64,000 nt of DNA from Rhizobium bangladeshense (GTDB lineage Bacteria; Pseudomonadota; Alphaproteobacteria; Rhizobiales; Rhizobiaceae): NCBI RefSeq assembly GCF_001662075.1, contig NZ_LYPL01000005.1, positions 186,001 to 250,000 on the forward strand, given 5' to 3'. The position numbers were made by a program, and so were the translations under genes. Each line of letters begins with the position of its first letter. Positions within the stretch are counted from its first letter, which is position 1. This document shows positions 1 to 10,023 of this stretch, one piece after another. The notes beneath the pieces were generated by a model, which was not told the origin of the DNA, made no database searches, and saw only the letters and a list, made by a program, of their open reading frames with translations.

Positions 1-61
1 CGCCATTCATGTAGGTCACGGTTCTGCCGCTTCCAATCAGGGCTTACTTCTCGCATGGTGC

Positions 62-113
62 TAGAGCATGATGCCGAAAAGTGTGAGCGGTTTTCGGACT
101 ACATCATGCTCTA
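62..113. repeat. Rhizobial palindromic repeat element
   Basis: Perfect 12-bp arms (TAGAGCATGATG at 62-73 and its complement at 102-113) enclose a second 7-bp pair (CCGAAAA at 74-80, TTTTCGG at 91-97). This layout is familiar from intergenic palindromic repeats scattered through Rhizobium and related genomes. It lies downstream of the transglycosylase gene and may fold in RNA or DNA. No coding role. Confidence 0.75.
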
Positions 114-138
114 ACTCTTTAATTGAGAGCAGGATTCA

Positions 139-165
139 GATCTTAGGCCAACCGGGCCTAAGATC
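139..165 (-). terminator. Hairpin terminator after lytic transglycosylase gene
   Basis: Perfect 11-bp arms GATCTTAGGCC (139-149) and GGCCTAAGATC (155-165) with a 5-nt loop sit 9 bases beyond the stop codon of the minus-strand gene. No clean U-tract follows, so it could be either a terminator or a stabilising 3' hairpin, or part of the neighbouring palindromic repeat. Confidence 0.55.
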
Positions 166-173
166 ATCCTGTT

Positions 174-1397
174 CTAGCGGCGAAGTGCGTTCAGGAGCGG
201 CAGCGAGGGCTCGCCGTCCGGCTGCATGCCAATGCGCTCCTGCACCGCCGATATCGCCGCCTTCGAACCCGAGCCGAAATTGCCGTCGACCTCGCCATTG
301 TAATAGCCGAGGGTCTTGAGGCGGGTCTGCAGCTCGAATTTCTCGGTAATATCAAGGGCGCCGTCCGGGCGCGGCCAGCGCTGCTGCATGCCGCCGTAAC
401 CGGCGATCTGATCGGCCAGCAGGCCGACGGCAAGCGCGTAGCTGTCCGAGGCGTTGTAGTTCTTGATAGTGAAAAAGTTGGCGGTCATCAGGAAGCCCGG
501 GCCGTTCGGTCCGGCCGGCATTTTCAGCACGGCCTTGGTGGCGCCTTCGCGGAAGGCCTTGCCGTTCGGGCGTTTCAGGCCGAGTTCCGCCCATTGGGCG
601 AGCGTATGGGTCTTGCCGGCCTGCTTGGCGGCGGCCGCGGGAACGACGACCTCGTAGCCCCAGGTCTTGCCGGTATCCCAGCCGTTCTTCATCAGGAGAT
701 TGGCCGAGGTCGCCAGCGCATCCGGCACCGAATTCCAGATGTCGCGATGGCCGTTGCCGTCGGCGTCGACGGCGTAAAGCAGGTAGCTTGTCGGGATAAA
801 CTGCGTGTGGCCCATGGCGCCCGCCCAGGAGCCGGTCATCTCGCGTGCCGGCACGTCGCCGTTCTGCAAGATCTTCAGCGCGGCAACCAGCTGCTTCTTA
901 GCGAATTTGGCGCGGCTCGGATCGGCATAGGCAAGCGTCGCCAGAGCGCGCGGCACGTAGTGGAGCCGGTCGTCCTTGTCGAGAATCGCTCCGTAATTGG
1001 ATTCCATCGACCATATGGCGAGCAGAATGGCCTTGTCGACGCCGAAGCGCTGCTCGATCGCGTTGAGCGTGCGGGCATGCTTGGCAGCCATCTCGCGGCC
1101 GATCTTGACCGTGTAGGGATTGACGCGCGAATCAATGTAATCCCAGATCTTCGAGGTGAATTCGGGCTGATAGGCCGCCTTCTCGAGCACAGTGGGATCG
1201 GGCTCGCTCACCCCGGAAAAGGCCTTTTGATAGGTTGCCTTACTGATGCCACTCTGAGCGGCTGTTTGGTAAAAATCCGCGATCCATTTCTGGAACCGGG
1301 AATCAGCTTTCGCGCTGTCGGGGACCAGGCATGCCTGGGCGGCGACAACGAGGGCGAGAGCAAGACCACGAAGGGAGTTTTTGTGATTCTGGATCAT
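174..1397 (-). CDS. Lytic murein transglycosylase (MltB/SltB family) with peptidoglycan-binding tail
   Basis: Periplasmic enzyme that cleaves the MurNAc-GlcNAc bond of peptidoglycan, forming anhydromuramyl ends. The 407-residue product starts with a signal peptide (hydrophobic segment near residues 10-30 ending at SAKA). The catalytic Glu lies in IWSMESNYG, followed by the family motifs [13 protein letters not shown] and [11 protein letters not shown]. The last 60 residues ([19 protein letters not shown]) form a PG_binding_1 domain. Length and domain order are normal for rhizobial members. It is monocistronic, divergent from galU across about 200 bases, and is followed by a hairpin. Family assignment is firm; the exact paralogue is not. 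Confidence 0.93.
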   Translation of the reverse strand: MIQNHKNSLRGLALALVVAAQACLVPDSAKADSRFQKWIADFYQTAAQSGISKATYQKAFSGVSEPDPTVLEKAAYQPEFTSKIWDYIDSRVNPYTVKIGREMAAKHARTLNAIEQRFGVDKAILLAIWSMESNYGAILDKDDRLHYVPRALATLAYADPSRAKFAKKQLVAALKILQNGDVPAREMTGSWAGAMGHTQFIPTSYLLYAVDADGNGHRDIWNSVPDALATSANLLMKNGWDTGKTWGYEVVVPAAAAKQAGKTHTLAQWAELGLKRPNGKAFREGATKAVLKMPAGPNGPGFLMTANFFTIKNYNASDSYALAVGLLADQIAGYGGMQQRWPRPDGALDITEKFELQTRLKTLGYYNGEVDGNFGSGSKAAISAVQERIGMQPDGEPSLPLLNALRR

Positions 1398-1599
1398 CGA
1401 CAGTCGTATCCGTCATCTTCAGTTTTCGGTGCAGCAGAGGCGTCATGTCCGCCCAGACCCGAGACTACAGGAACGGAGTCAACAAATTCTTTACCATGGC
1501 GGCGCGCTCCGGTCACCATTGCAAAACAGTAGCAATTCTATACTAGGTAGAGCCAAAAGGCTCGATTTCCAAAGCGATATGGCGAAGCAGGAGGCCGGT

Positions 1600-2487
1600 G
1601 TGGCGCATCACAATAAAGTTCGTAAAGCAGTATTTCCGGTGGCAGGGTTGGGAACGCGATTCCTGCCGGCAACAAAGGCTGTTCCGAAGGAAATGTTGAC
1701 CGTCGTCGACAAGCCAATCATTCAATATGTCGTCGATGAGGCGATCGAAGCCGGGATCGAACATCTGGTTTTCGTCACCGGGCGCAACAAGCACGTCATC
1801 GAAGATTATTTCGACATTCATTTCGAGCTTGAGCAGACGCTCAAGGAGCGCGCCAAGAAGGCGGAAATCACTCTCCTGCAGCAGCAGCTTCCCAAGGCAG
1901 GCACGGTGAGCTTTACCCGTCAGCAGGAGCCGCTCGGCCTCGGCCATGCGGTCTGGTGCGCCCGCGAGATCGTCGGCGACGAACCCTTCGCACTCTTGCT
2001 GCCCGACATGATCATGAAGAGCGAGACGGGCTGCATGAAGGGGATGATCGACCTCTACGGCCAGAGCGGCGGCAATATCATCGCCGTCGAGGAATGCGCG
2101 CCCGACCAGGCGCATAAATATGGCATCGTCGGCGTCGGCGAAGCGATCGGCGAGGGCTTCCGGATCACCGGCATGGTGGAAAAGCCCGCCAAGGGAACGG
2201 CGCCCTCCAACTTCTTCATCAACGGCCGTTACATCCTGCAGCCGGAGATTTTCCGGATTCTCGAAACCCAGGAGCGCGGCGCCGGTAACGAGATCCAGCT
2301 GACCGACGGCATGCTGAAGCTGCTGAAGGAACAGGATTTTGCCGGTTACCACTTCCGCGGCACGACCTACGACTGCGGCGCCAAGGATGGCTTCATCCTG
2401 GCAAATGTCGCCTACGCCCTCGAACGCGCCGATATCCGCCCGACCGTCGAAGGCGGCTTCAAGGAATTGCTGGCCGGCCTGAGGTAA
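1600..2487 (+). CDS. galU: UTP-glucose-1-phosphate uridylyltransferase
   Basis: Makes UDP-glucose from UTP and glucose-1-phosphate in the cytoplasm, feeding exopolysaccharide, LPS and cyclic glucan synthesis; rhizobia also call it exoN. The nucleotide-binding loop [18 protein letters not shown] and the later VEKP and GNEIQLTDG motifs are typical. I place the start at GTG 1600 because a perfect AGGAGG (1589-1594) lies 5 bases upstream, giving 295 residues, the usual GalU length; an in-frame ATG at 1579 would add 7 residues. The gene stands alone and ends at a strong hairpin shared with the convergent neighbour. Confidence 0.95.
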   Translation: MAHHNKVRKAVFPVAGLGTRFLPATKAVPKEMLTVVDKPIIQYVVDEAIEAGIEHLVFVTGRNKHVIEDYFDIHFELEQTLKERAKKAEITLLQQQLPKAGTVSFTRQQEPLGLGHAVWCAREIVGDEPFALLLPDMIMKSETGCMKGMIDLYGQSGGNIIAVEECAPDQAHKYGIVGVGEAIGEGFRITGMVEKPAKGTAPSNFFINGRYILQPEIFRILETQERGAGNEIQLTDGMLKLLKEQDFAGYHFRGTTYDCGAKDGFILANVAYALERADIRPTVEGGFKELLAGLR

Positions 2488-2514
2488 GGTTCCGCCCAGC
2501 TTATCAAGCGACAG

Positions 2515-2547
2515 AGCGCCGCGCATCCGGATCGGATGTGCGGCGCT
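2515..2547. terminator. Bidirectional hairpin between galU and the beta-barrel gene
   Basis: A 15-bp stem with one G-T mismatch (arms 2515-2529 and 2533-2547, loop GAT) lies between two convergent genes and touches the stop codon of the minus-strand gene. It can fold in either transcript. There is no long U-tract, so it probably works as a stabilising or weak terminator hairpin. Confidence 0.6.
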
Positions 2548-4091
2548 TAGCGTTTCAGCTTGAGCCCGACGCCGGCTCGCCATTGCTGGGAGTCGTCGCC
2601 CTCCTTGCGCGTCGTCAGCTCGTAGCCGAGCGTGCTGGTCAGATCGAGATAGCGGTTGATGTTCCAGGTCAGGCCGGTCGCCGCGGTATAAACGAGCTGG
2701 TCGTTGATCGTGCTGTCGGTGGGATAATCGCGCCAAACCACGCCGCCGATCATCGTGCCGACCAGATTGTCGCGCAGCTGATGCGTGACCGTCGTCGTCA
2801 GTGCGTGCGAGACGTAACCGCTCTCGCCCGCCGTGGTCGTCGGCTGGATGCTCGTCTGCAGGTCGAGATTGACGTCGGTGCCGCGGATCGGCGACCAGAG
2901 CAGGCTCGCATCGAAGGTGGCCGTATCGATCGACGAGAGCCTGTTATCTTCGAAATCCGCCCGTTCGTAACCGACGCCGACCTCGCCCTTCAGCTTTTCG
3001 CCGAGATCGACCTCGACACCGACCTTGGCGCCGTAGCTATGGCCGGAACGCTCGTAGCCGGCGGAATCGCGCGCCTCGTCATAAAGCGTCCGGCCGATCG
3101 TCGCCTCGATGAAGGGGATGAGTGCGGGCGACAGCTCGTAGCCGACGCGGCCGCGCAACGTGCCCGTCGTCTGATTGCGGTCGCTGAGCGCAACGGTCGC
3201 GCCGCTGGCCAGCGTGGCGTCGGAATAGATCGAACGGGTGAGCGCCAGCGCCGTCGTGCCGCGCAGGATGCCGAAATCGCGTTGGACGGAGACCCCGGCC
3301 GAAAATTCCTGCACATCGGATTGCTGCGTTGCATTGGCGATCGCGTCGGGATCGTCCGTATCTTCGCGGTAGAAACTATACCCGGCGGTGAGGTGCGCGA
3401 CCGTATCCTGGGGAAGGTCCAGCCTGAGATCGCCGTTGATCTTGAAGGAAGGCTGCTCCTCACCTTCGCCGCTGATATTCCTCTGCCAGGCGCCTTCCGA
3501 GGTGACGCTCAGCTGGTGGCGGCCCCAGTCGGAGGTCAGCGTCGCGGCCGCATCGGTTTCGAGGAACGCCCGCCGCTGCCTGGTGTTGCCGTCCTTGGTG
3601 GTCTCGGTGTTGATGCTCTGGGTGACGCTTGGGCGCAGCACGAAGGTGCCGAGCGGAATGCCCGGCGTTTCCGCCGTCGACGCACTTTCGGCAGCCCGGC
3701 GGCGCGGCGTTTCGTCGACCGGCGCTTCGCGGGTGTTCAGCCGGCGGATGTCCTTGTCGAGGATGGAGCCGGTAATGTCGTCGCCGGCTTGCGAATCCTG
3801 TATTGCGGGCCTCTGCGAAGCGTCATCCGTGTTCGCGGTCGTGCCGTTCGCCGCGGGAATGGCACCGTCATCGCTCTCGTCAGCGGCGGATGCGGCGTTG
3901 TAGGTAGTGCGCTTGTCCTGAGAGGCCGCGGAGCCGCTGCTTGCCGGCTGCTGTGAGGCGGATTGTGCAAAGGCTACCTGGCTAAGCATCAGACTGCCGA
4001 ACGCAGCAAAAGAGACGGCACGGCTCATGGCGCGGAGCGGCGTCACACTGCTCGTCTGATCTGGCTGGCCCATGCAATTCGCGCCTGACAT
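2547..4091 (-). CDS. Outer membrane beta-barrel protein (BBP2_2/DUF-type porin-like)
   Basis: The product has an N-terminal export signal (hydrophobic run around residues 24-42 ending AFA), then a low-complexity Ser/Ala/Asp-rich region (about 43-160), then about 340 residues of alternating polar/hydrophobic strands that end LGYELTTR...WRAGVGLKLKR, the pattern of an outer-membrane barrel. Rhizobial proteins of this type are classed as putative beta-barrel porin 2. The cargo, if any, is unknown. The start is uncertain: ATG 4091 gives a long n-region, and an internal Met at 4028 (MSRAVSFAAFGS) would give a more ordinary signal peptide; neither has a clear Shine-Dalgarno. Confidence 0.8.
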   Translation of the reverse strand: MSGANCMGQPDQTSSVTPLRAMSRAVSFAAFGSLMLSQVAFAQSASQQPASSGSAASQDKRTTYNAASAADESDDGAIPAANGTTANTDDASQRPAIQDSQAGDDITGSILDKDIRRLNTREAPVDETPRRRAAESASTAETPGIPLGTFVLRPSVTQSINTETTKDGNTRQRRAFLETDAAATLTSDWGRHQLSVTSEGAWQRNISGEGEEQPSFKINGDLRLDLPQDTVAHLTAGYSFYREDTDDPDAIANATQQSDVQEFSAGVSVQRDFGILRGTTALALTRSIYSDATLASGATVALSDRNQTTGTLRGRVGYELSPALIPFIEATIGRTLYDEARDSAGYERSGHSYGAKVGVEVDLGEKLKGEVGVGYERADFEDNRLSSIDTATFDASLLWSPIRGTDVNLDLQTSIQPTTTAGESGYVSHALTTTVTHQLRDNLVGTMIGGVVWRDYPTDSTINDQLVYTAATGLTWNINRYLDLTSTLGYELTTRKEGDDSQQWRAGVGLKLKR

Positions 4092-4216
4092 GCTTTCGGT
4101 TCTTACCCAAAGGTAAAGCCTCGTGGTTAATCATTCGTTGCCGGCGGCGGGCGCCGTTCACAATTCGGAAAGAGGCCGGGGTGGACTTGGAAAGTGAAAA
4201 GGTCTAACGCAAGTCC

Positions 4217-5212
4217 ATGAACAGAAGAGCGATAAAACTGGTCGAAAACGGCGTGCTCGAATCAGCAAAACGCACGATTGAAATCGAAAAACGCGGTCTC
4301 GAAGCGCTCGAACAGGCCTTGGACAATGGATTGGCCGGCCCGTTCACCCGCGCGATCGAAGTCATTGGCGATATCTCCGGCCGGGTGATCGTCACCGGCG
4401 TCGGCAAGAGCGGTCATATCGGCGCTAAGCTGGCGGCGACCTTTGCGTCGACCGGGACGCCTGCCTTCTTCGTGCATGCGGCCGAAGCCAATCATGGCGA
4501 TCTCGGCATGATCGCGCGCGACGACGTGGTGTTGGCGATTTCCAAAGGCGGCGAGAGCGCCGAGCTCAAGAGCATTATTTCCTTCACGCGGCGCTTTTCT
4601 ATTCCGCTGATCGCGCTCACCTGCGGCGAACGCTCCTCGCTTGCGACCGCTGCCGATATCGTGCTTTTGGTGCCGAACGAACAGGAAGCCTGCCCCAACG
4701 GGCTGGCGCCGACGACCTCGACGCTGATGCAGCTTGCGCTTGGCGATGCCTTGGCAGTGGCGCTTCTGGAGGCGCGCGGCTTTACAGCCACGGATTTCCA
4801 CGTCTTCCATCCCGGCGGCAAGCTCGGCGCGAGCCTGACACATGTCGCCGACATCATGCATACCGGCGAACGGTTGCCGCTCGTTGCCAAGGGCACGCCG
4901 ATGCCGGAAGCGATCACCGTGCTGTCGCGCAAGCATTTCGGCTGTGTCGGCGTGCTCGACGAGGAGGGACGGCTCTGCGGCATCGTCACCGAAGGCGATA
5001 TGGCGCGCAACCTGACCCGCAATCTCGCCGAGCTTGCCGTCGACGACATCATGACGAAGACGCCGAAGACGGTGAAGCCGACGATTCTGGCGACGGCTGC
5101 CCTCGCGCTGCTCAATCAGCACAGTATCGGCGCGCTGATCGTCGTCGACGACAATAGACGCCCGGTCGGGCTGGTGCATTTCCATGACCTGCTGCGGATC
5201 GGCGTCGCCTGA
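4217..5212 (+). CDS. kdsD: KpsF/GutQ-type arabinose-5-phosphate isomerase
   Basis: Converts ribulose-5-phosphate to arabinose-5-phosphate, the first step to Kdo for the LPS core. The 331-residue protein has an N-terminal SIS domain (about 40-175, with VTGVGKSGHIGAKLAATFAS and SKGGESAELK) and two C-terminal CBS repeats (about 205-330, with GCVGVLDEEGRLCGIVTEGD and ALIVVDDNRRPVGLVHFHD). Length is close to E. coli KdsD. It is alone on the plus strand and convergent with the nfeD/SPFH pair. GutQ-like paralogues share the architecture, so the name rests on common usage. Confidence 0.92.
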   Translation: MNRRAIKLVENGVLESAKRTIEIEKRGLEALEQALDNGLAGPFTRAIEVIGDISGRVIVTGVGKSGHIGAKLAATFASTGTPAFFVHAAEANHGDLGMIARDDVVLAISKGGESAELKSIISFTRRFSIPLIALTCGERSSLATAADIVLLVPNEQEACPNGLAPTTSTLMQLALGDALAVALLEARGFTATDFHVFHPGGKLGASLTHVADIMHTGERLPLVAKGTPMPEAITVLSRKHFGCVGVLDEEGRLCGIVTEGDMARNLTRNLAELAVDDIMTKTPKTVKPTILATAALALLNQHSIGALIVVDDNRRPVGLVHFHDLLRIGVA

Positions 5213-5226
5213 TCAGCATTGTTTGA

Positions 5227-5682
5227 TTAGATGGGTTCGACCGTGAGGTCGCGGCCGTTGCTCGCCACGACCTTGACCTGCGTCCCTACGGGCAGATCAG
5301 GCCCCATTACCTGCCATAGCGTATCATCGAGACGGATGCGGCCGCGGCCTTCGCGGATCGGCTCGTGCAGCGTCGCGGTACGGCCGACGAGGCTTGCGCC
5401 GCGCTGATTGAGGAAGGGCTCGTCGGTGGCGGCATTGCGCAGCATCAGCCGACGGCCGGCAAAGGTCGTGGCAACGGCGAGCAGGGCAAAAAGGATCGCC
5501 TGCAGCTCCCAGACCCAGAATGCGCTGTCCCAGAACAGCAGCGACAGCGCACCGACGATCAAGGCGGCGAGGCCGATCCACACCAGGAAGAAGCCGGGCA
5601 CGATCATTTCCGCGGCGAGCAGAACCAGGCCAACAACCCACCAGCTCCACGGACCGAGTTCGGCGATGATCTTCGCCAGCAT
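5227..5682 (-). CDS. NfeD family membrane protein
   Basis: Short NfeD-type partner of SPFH proteins, 151 residues. It has two or three transmembrane segments (residues 14-55 and 58-76) followed by a soluble OB-fold domain (about 90-150, with GASLVGRTATLHEPIREGRGRIRLDD split over two strands). It lies 3 bases downstream of the SPFH gene in the same direction, the usual NfeD-stomatin operon, where NfeD is thought to organise the SPFH assembly at the membrane. The biological role is not well defined. Confidence 0.9.
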   Translation of the reverse strand: MLAKIIAELGPWSWWVVGLVLLAAEMIVPGFFLVWIGLAALIVGALSLLFWDSAFWVWELQAILFALLAVATTFAGRRLMLRNAATDEPFLNQRGASLVGRTATLHEPIREGRGRIRLDDTLWQVMGPDLPVGTQVKVVASNGRDLTVEPI

Positions 5683-5685
5683 GGC

Positions 5686-6711
5686 TCAGCGCTCCTGCTC
5701 GGGATTGAAGGGGTTGGGGGTCGGCGGATTGATCGGCGGGGTCGAGCGGACCGGCGCGGGGCGCGGACGCGGCGGAGGCGGCGGATTGCCAGCGTCGCCG
5801 AAGACCTCGCGGGCAATGGCGCCGATGCCGCCGAGGGAGCTGAGGATAGAGGAGGCTTCCATCGGCATCAGCACGATCTTGGAGTTGGGCGCAGAGCCGA
5901 CCGAGGCGAGCGCCTCGGTGTATTTCTGCGCGACGAAATAGTTGATCGCCTGAACGTCGCCGGCGGCAATCGCCTCGGAGACCATCCTCGTCGCCTTGGC
6001 TTCGGCCTCGGCCAGGCGCTCGCGAGCTTCGGCGTTGCGGAAGGCGGCCTCGCGCTGGCCCTCGGCCTGCAGGATGGCGGATTGCTTGGCTCCCTCGGCT
6101 CTCAGGATCTGGGCATTGCGCGCGCCTTCGGCTTCCAAGACCTGGGCGCGCTTCTCCCGCTCGGCCTTCATCTGGCGGGCCATGGCGTCGACGAGGTCGC
6201 GCGGCGGCTGGATGTCCTTGATTTCGACGCGGGTGACCTTGATGCCCCACGGCTGTACGGCCTCGTCGACGACGCGCAGCAAGCGGTCATTGATCGCATC
6301 GCGGTTCGAAAGCAGTTCGTCGAGATCCATCGAGCCCATGACCGAGCGGATATTGGTCATGGTGAGATTGAGGATGGCGTTTTCCAGGTTGGCAACCTGA
6401 TAGGCGGACTGGGCGGCGTTCAACACCTGATAAAAGGCGACGGCATCGGCCGAAACCGAGGCGTTATCCTTGGTGATCACCTCCTGGGTCGGCACGTTCA
6501 GCACCTGTTCCATCACGTTCAACCGGGCGCCGACGCGCTCGATGAAGGGGGTGATGAGGTTAAGACCCGGCTCCAGCGTGCGGGTATAACGGCCAAAGCG
6601 CTCGATCGTGTAGCGATAGCCCTGCGGCACGGTCTTGATCCCGGCAAAAAGCACGAGGATGACGAAGATGACGAGCACGATCACGACGATGTCGAAGCCG
6701 CCGAACAGCAT
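5686..6711 (-). CDS. SPFH/stomatin family membrane protein (QmcA-like)
   Basis: Band-7 protein with one N-terminal membrane anchor ([19 protein letters not shown]), an SPFH domain (about residues 25-190), an Ala/Glu-rich coiled coil (190-270, with [20 protein letters not shown]) and a Pro-rich tail ([11 protein letters not shown]). Members form large cage-like microdomain assemblies in the inner membrane. I choose ATG 6711, which follows GGAGGAATTTTTC, rather than the upstream ATG at 6750. It forms a two-gene operon with the nfeD-type gene. Confidence 0.9.
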   Translation of the reverse strand: MLFGGFDIVVIVLVIFVILVLFAGIKTVPQGYRYTIERFGRYTRTLEPGLNLITPFIERVGARLNVMEQVLNVPTQEVITKDNASVSADAVAFYQVLNAAQSAYQVANLENAILNLTMTNIRSVMGSMDLDELLSNRDAINDRLLRVVDEAVQPWGIKVTRVEIKDIQPPRDLVDAMARQMKAEREKRAQVLEAEGARNAQILRAEGAKQSAILQAEGQREAAFRNAEARERLAEAEAKATRMVSEAIAAGDVQAINYFVAQKYTEALASVGSAPNSKIVLMPMEASSILSSLGGIGAIAREVFGDAGNPPPPPRPRPAPVRSTPPINPPTPNPFNPEQER

Positions 6712-6888
6712 GAAAAATTCCTCCCATCGGCGCATGCGCAAGCGCCCCACAACTGATGTGGTGAGTTAGCATGTTCTTTGCGAGGAAGAAATGACCCACG
6801 GATCCACCACCTCCGAGGGAAATGGAAGGTGGGATCTCGGCACGATTCATCCGGGCGACCCGCCTGACGACGGGTCCGCGAAGGTCTC

Positions 6889-7923
6889 TCAGGCCCAGCC
6901 CTGCAATTCGCGGCGGACGACCTTTTCCAGCACCTTCATGCCGTCTTCACTGTCGTTTAGGCAGGGAATATGCGCGAACTTCTCGCCGCCATTCTCGTGG
7001 AAGGAATGGGCGGCCTGCTCGGCGATTTCTTCCAGCGTTTCCAGGCAATCGGAAACGAAGCCGGGATTGATGACGGCGATGCGCTTGACGCCGTCGCGGG
7101 CGAGTTTCTCCACCGTCTTGTCGGTATAGGGCTGCAGCCACTCCTCCGGCCCGAAGCGGGACTGGAAGGTTACCATGAAGTTTTCCTCGGTAAGGCCTAG
7201 GCGCTCGCGCAGCAAACGGCCGGTCTTCTGGCACTGACAGTAATAAGGATCACCCTGCCTGAAATAGGACATCGGAATTCCGTGGAAGGAGGCGATCAGC
7301 ATCTCCGGCTTCCAGTCGAGTGTCGAAAGATGCCGTTCGACGGATTGGGCGAGCGCCTCGATATAGGTCTCGTCGTCATGATAATCGGGCACGGTTCGCA
7401 GCGCCGGCTGCCAGCGCATCGAGAGCAGCTTCTGGAACGCCTTGTCGTTGACGGTTGCGGTCGTTGCCGCGGCATATTGCGGATAAAGCGGGAAAAGCAC
7501 GATACGATCGCAGCCTTCTTGCTTCAGCGTCTCGATGCGCGAGGCGATCGACGGCCTGCCGTAGCGCATCGCCCAGTCGACCTTGACGTTATCGAGATCC
7601 TTCAAGCGTTCGGCCATCCGTTCCGACTGGTTGCGCGTATAGGTGCGCAGGAAACTTTCGTTCCTCTCCTTGTTCCAGATCAGCTCATAGGCCTTGCCGA
7701 CCTTCTGCGGGCGCCTGTTGAGCACGATGCCGAACAGGATCGGATACCACTTCCAGCGCGACCATTCGATGACGCGGCGATCGGTCAGGAACTCCCTGAG
7801 ATAGCGGCGCATCGAGATGTAGTCGGTTCCGTCGGGCGTGCCGAGATTGACCAGCAGGACCCCGATCTTGCCTGACTTGATGGCCGGATGATCCGCCGGA
7901 CGGAGTGAAATATCTGCTGTCAT
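6889..7923 (-). CDS. hemH: Ferrochelatase
   Basis: Inserts ferrous iron into protoporphyrin IX, the last step of haem synthesis, at the cytoplasmic face of the membrane. The 344-residue product shows the family features GVLLVNLGTPDGTD near the N terminus, the conserved SFHGIP motif with the metal-binding His (about residue 213), and DCLETLEEI near the C terminus. Length is normal. It is monocistronic, separated by 123 bases from the nucleotidase gene and by 177 from the SPFH gene. Confidence 0.96.
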   Translation of the reverse strand: MTADISLRPADHPAIKSGKIGVLLVNLGTPDGTDYISMRRYLREFLTDRRVIEWSRWKWYPILFGIVLNRRPQKVGKAYELIWNKERNESFLRTYTRNQSERMAERLKDLDNVKVDWAMRYGRPSIASRIETLKQEGCDRIVLFPLYPQYAAATTATVNDKAFQKLLSMRWQPALRTVPDYHDDETYIEALAQSVERHLSTLDWKPEMLIASFHGIPMSYFRQGDPYYCQCQKTGRLLRERLGLTEENFMVTFQSRFGPEEWLQPYTDKTVEKLARDGVKRIAVINPGFVSDCLETLEEIAEQAAHSFHENGGEKFAHIPCLNDSEDGMKVLEKVVRRELQGWA

Positions 7924-7997
7924 TCTGGCCCCAACACTCGTTGTCTCGTCGGCTCATACGCAGCCTTGAGATCATGGTTCACCCTATAGAAAGAAAA

Positions 7998-8023
7998 GCC
8001 GGCCCGGGAAACCCCGGGCCGGC
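7998..8023 (-). terminator. Rho-independent terminator of the 5'-nucleotidase gene
   Basis: Perfect 11-bp GC-only arms (GCCGGCCCGGG at 7998-8008 and its complement at 8013-8023) with a 4-nt loop, preceded on the plus strand by AAAGAAAA, which is a U-tract in the minus-strand transcript. It lies 24 bases after the nucleotidase stop codon. Confidence 0.85.
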
Positions 8024-8046
8024 CGATGGCGTCGAGACAAATCGTC

Positions 8047-10023
8047 TTACTTGGCGGGAACCTGGATCTCCTTGCCGACCATCAGGTGACGCGGGTCCGG
8101 ACTGCCGTTGGCTTCCGAAAGCTTCCGCCACAGCGTGCCGTCGCCATAGAAGGTCTCGGCGAGATCCCAGAAGGTGTCGCCCGCGGCGATCACATGGGTC
8201 GAGGGCGTCGTTACCGCAGGCGCGGAGGCTGCCGGCGCTGGCGTCGGTTCCGGGGCGGGCGCAGGTGCGGCCGGAGCAGGCTCGGTGGCTGGAGCGGGTG
8301 CTGCCGGCGCTGCAGGCGCTGCTGGAGCAGGGGCGGGCTCGGCGGTTGGTGCCGGCGTTGCCGGAGCCGCAGGGGCGGGGGCGGGCTGGGTGGTTGGTGC
8401 CGGCGCCTGCGCCACCGTCGCGCCGATTTCCGTCACGCGGCCATCCGTATAGGGCTTATAAGGCGAATGCGCAGCCAGATACTCGGCGGTTACGTCGGCG
8501 AGATCCGGGCCGTAATCATAGGCGTTCTTGCCTTCCTTGAAGATCGAATAGCCGTCGCCGCCGGCCCGCATGAAGTTGTTGGTGGCGAGCTTGTAGGTCT
8601 TGGCCTGGTCGATCGGAGCGAAACTGTCGCCCTCCTTCACCTGGACATCGCTGACGCGGCTGCCGACAGGCTTGGACTGGTCGAAGGAGAATTTCAGGCC
8701 GGCGACCTGCGGAAAGCGGCCGGCGCCCTGATCGATCTGGCTGACGCCGTTTTCGAGCGCCTTGACGACGTCTGCGCCGGTGGCCTCGAAAGTGGCGAGC
8801 GTGTTCTGGAAGGGCAGCACGGTGATGACCTCGCCCTGGGTGACATCGCCGCCGTCGATCGACGCACGCAGGCCGCCGCCGTTCTGAACGGCGATGGTGA
8901 CGCCCTGGCTCTTGGTGCGGTCAAGCATGGCGTCGGCCACCAGATTGCCCATCGAGCATTCCTTGACGCGGCAGACCTTGCGGTCTCCCTCGATCGGAGC
9001 TTCGGAGGCGCCGATCACCTTTTTGCGCAATTCCTCGATCGGCTTTGCCAGTTCGGCGACGCGGGTGACGACGGCCGGATCGGGCGTGAAGGACGAATCG
9101 ATCAGGATCGGATCGCCCTTGGCATCTTTGACAACGCCGGTATCGTCGAAGTTGACGACGATATCACCGAGATATTTGCTGTAGGAGGCAGCCTGGACGA
9201 CCGGCACCTTGTAGCCGCCGGGATTGTCGACCATCGTGGGGTATGGGCCTTCAGCCTTCGGATCGGTGTTGGACAGCAGGCTGTGGGAATGGCCGCCGAC
9301 GACGACATCGACATCCGGAATCTTGGCGATGAAAGCGAGGTCGCGGGGATAACCGACATGGGTCAGCGCGATAATCTTGTTGACGCCCTGTCCCTTGAGA
9401 TCCTGGACGGCGGCGGTGATGGTCTGAACGTCATCTTCGATCGTGACGTTCGGGCCGGGCGAAGACAGTTCCGGCGTATCATTGGTGACGGCGCCGACGA
9501 TGCCGATCTTCTGGCCGCCGACATCGAGCACCAGCGACGGCTTGACGCGGTCGCCGAGTTTGGAGGCAGCCGTCGCCTTGACGTTCGCCGTCACGACGGG
9601 GAATTGCACCTTGTCGAGGAAGGTCGCCAGACCATCCTCGCTGTCGTCGAATTCATGGTTGCCGACGGTCATGGCGTCGAACTTCATCAGGTTGAGGAAT
9701 TCGGCTTCGGCCGCGCCCTTGTAGGTGGTGTAGAAGAGCGAGCCCTGGAAATTGTCGCCGGCATTCAGCAGAAGGACATTCTTGCCCGATAGCGCCTGGC
9801 GGCGCTGGTCGATCGCGGTCTTCAGGCGGGCAGCGCCCCCGAAGCATTCCTTCTTGCCTTCCTCTTCGGCCGAGCAGGTGGAATCGAACTTGTTGATCGA
9901 TTCGATGCGGGAATGGAAATCGTTGATATGAAGAATATTAAGTTCGTAATCCGCAAAGGCGGCGCCCGCGTTCAGCGCCAGCATGGACGCGGTCAAAAGA
10001 CCGAAGCTGAAAGACTTCGTCAT
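8047..10023 (-). CDS. Periplasmic 5'-nucleotidase/UDP-sugar hydrolase with LysM domain
   Basis: Exported metallophosphoesterase of the UshA/CpdB class, expected to dephosphorylate nucleotides or UDP-sugars in the periplasm. From ATG 10023 (after CAGGAGAACAGGG) the product is 658 residues: signal peptide ending AFA, metallophosphoesterase domain with HINDFHSR, NAGDNFQGS, GNHEFDD and GGHSHS, a 5_nucleotid_C domain (about 350-530, ending YSIFKEGKNAYDYGPD), a Pro/Ala-rich linker of about 65 residues, and a C-terminal LysM module (HVIAAGDTFWDLAETFYGDG). The LysM probably tethers the enzyme to peptidoglycan. Longer upstream reading frame is not needed. Confidence 0.93.
   Translation of the reverse strand: MTKSFSFGLLTASMLALNAGAAFADYELNILHINDFHSRIESINKFDSTCSAEEEGKKECFGGAARLKTAIDQRRQALSGKNVLLLNAGDNFQGSLFYTTYKGAAEAEFLNLMKFDAMTVGNHEFDDSEDGLATFLDKVQFPVVTANVKATAASKLGDRVKPSLVLDVGGQKIGIVGAVTNDTPELSSPGPNVTIEDDVQTITAAVQDLKGQGVNKIIALTHVGYPRDLAFIAKIPDVDVVVGGHSHSLLSNTDPKAEGPYPTMVDNPGGYKVPVVQAASYSKYLGDIVVNFDDTGVVKDAKGDPILIDSSFTPDPAVVTRVAELAKPIEELRKKVIGASEAPIEGDRKVCRVKECSMGNLVADAMLDRTKSQGVTIAVQNGGGLRASIDGGDVTQGEVITVLPFQNTLATFEATGADVVKALENGVSQIDQGAGRFPQVAGLKFSFDQSKPVGSRVSDVQVKEGDSFAPIDQAKTYKLATNNFMRAGGDGYSIFKEGKNAYDYGPDLADVTAEYLAAHSPYKPYTDGRVTEIGATVAQAPAPTTQPAPAPAAPATPAPTAEPAPAPAAPAAPAAPAPATEPAPAAPAPAPEPTPAPAASAPAVTTPSTHVIAAGDTFWDLAETFYGDGTLWRKLSEANGSPDPRHLMVGKEIQVPAK

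Noticed and set aside
594..1532. Long plus-strand open frame of about 310 codons
   Set aside because: It is antisense to the lytic transglycosylase, has no ribosome site or known motif, and arises from GC-rich third-position bias.
2538..3956. Plus-strand frame of 472 codons opposite the beta-barrel gene
   Set aside because: Arg/Ala-rich shadow frame; the minus strand encodes a signal peptide and a convincing beta-barrel.
8026..9792. Plus-strand frame of 588 codons with Gly/Arg-rich start
   Set aside because: Its repetitive composition is the complement of the Pro/Ala linker of the 5'-nucleotidase, whose metal motifs prove the minus strand.
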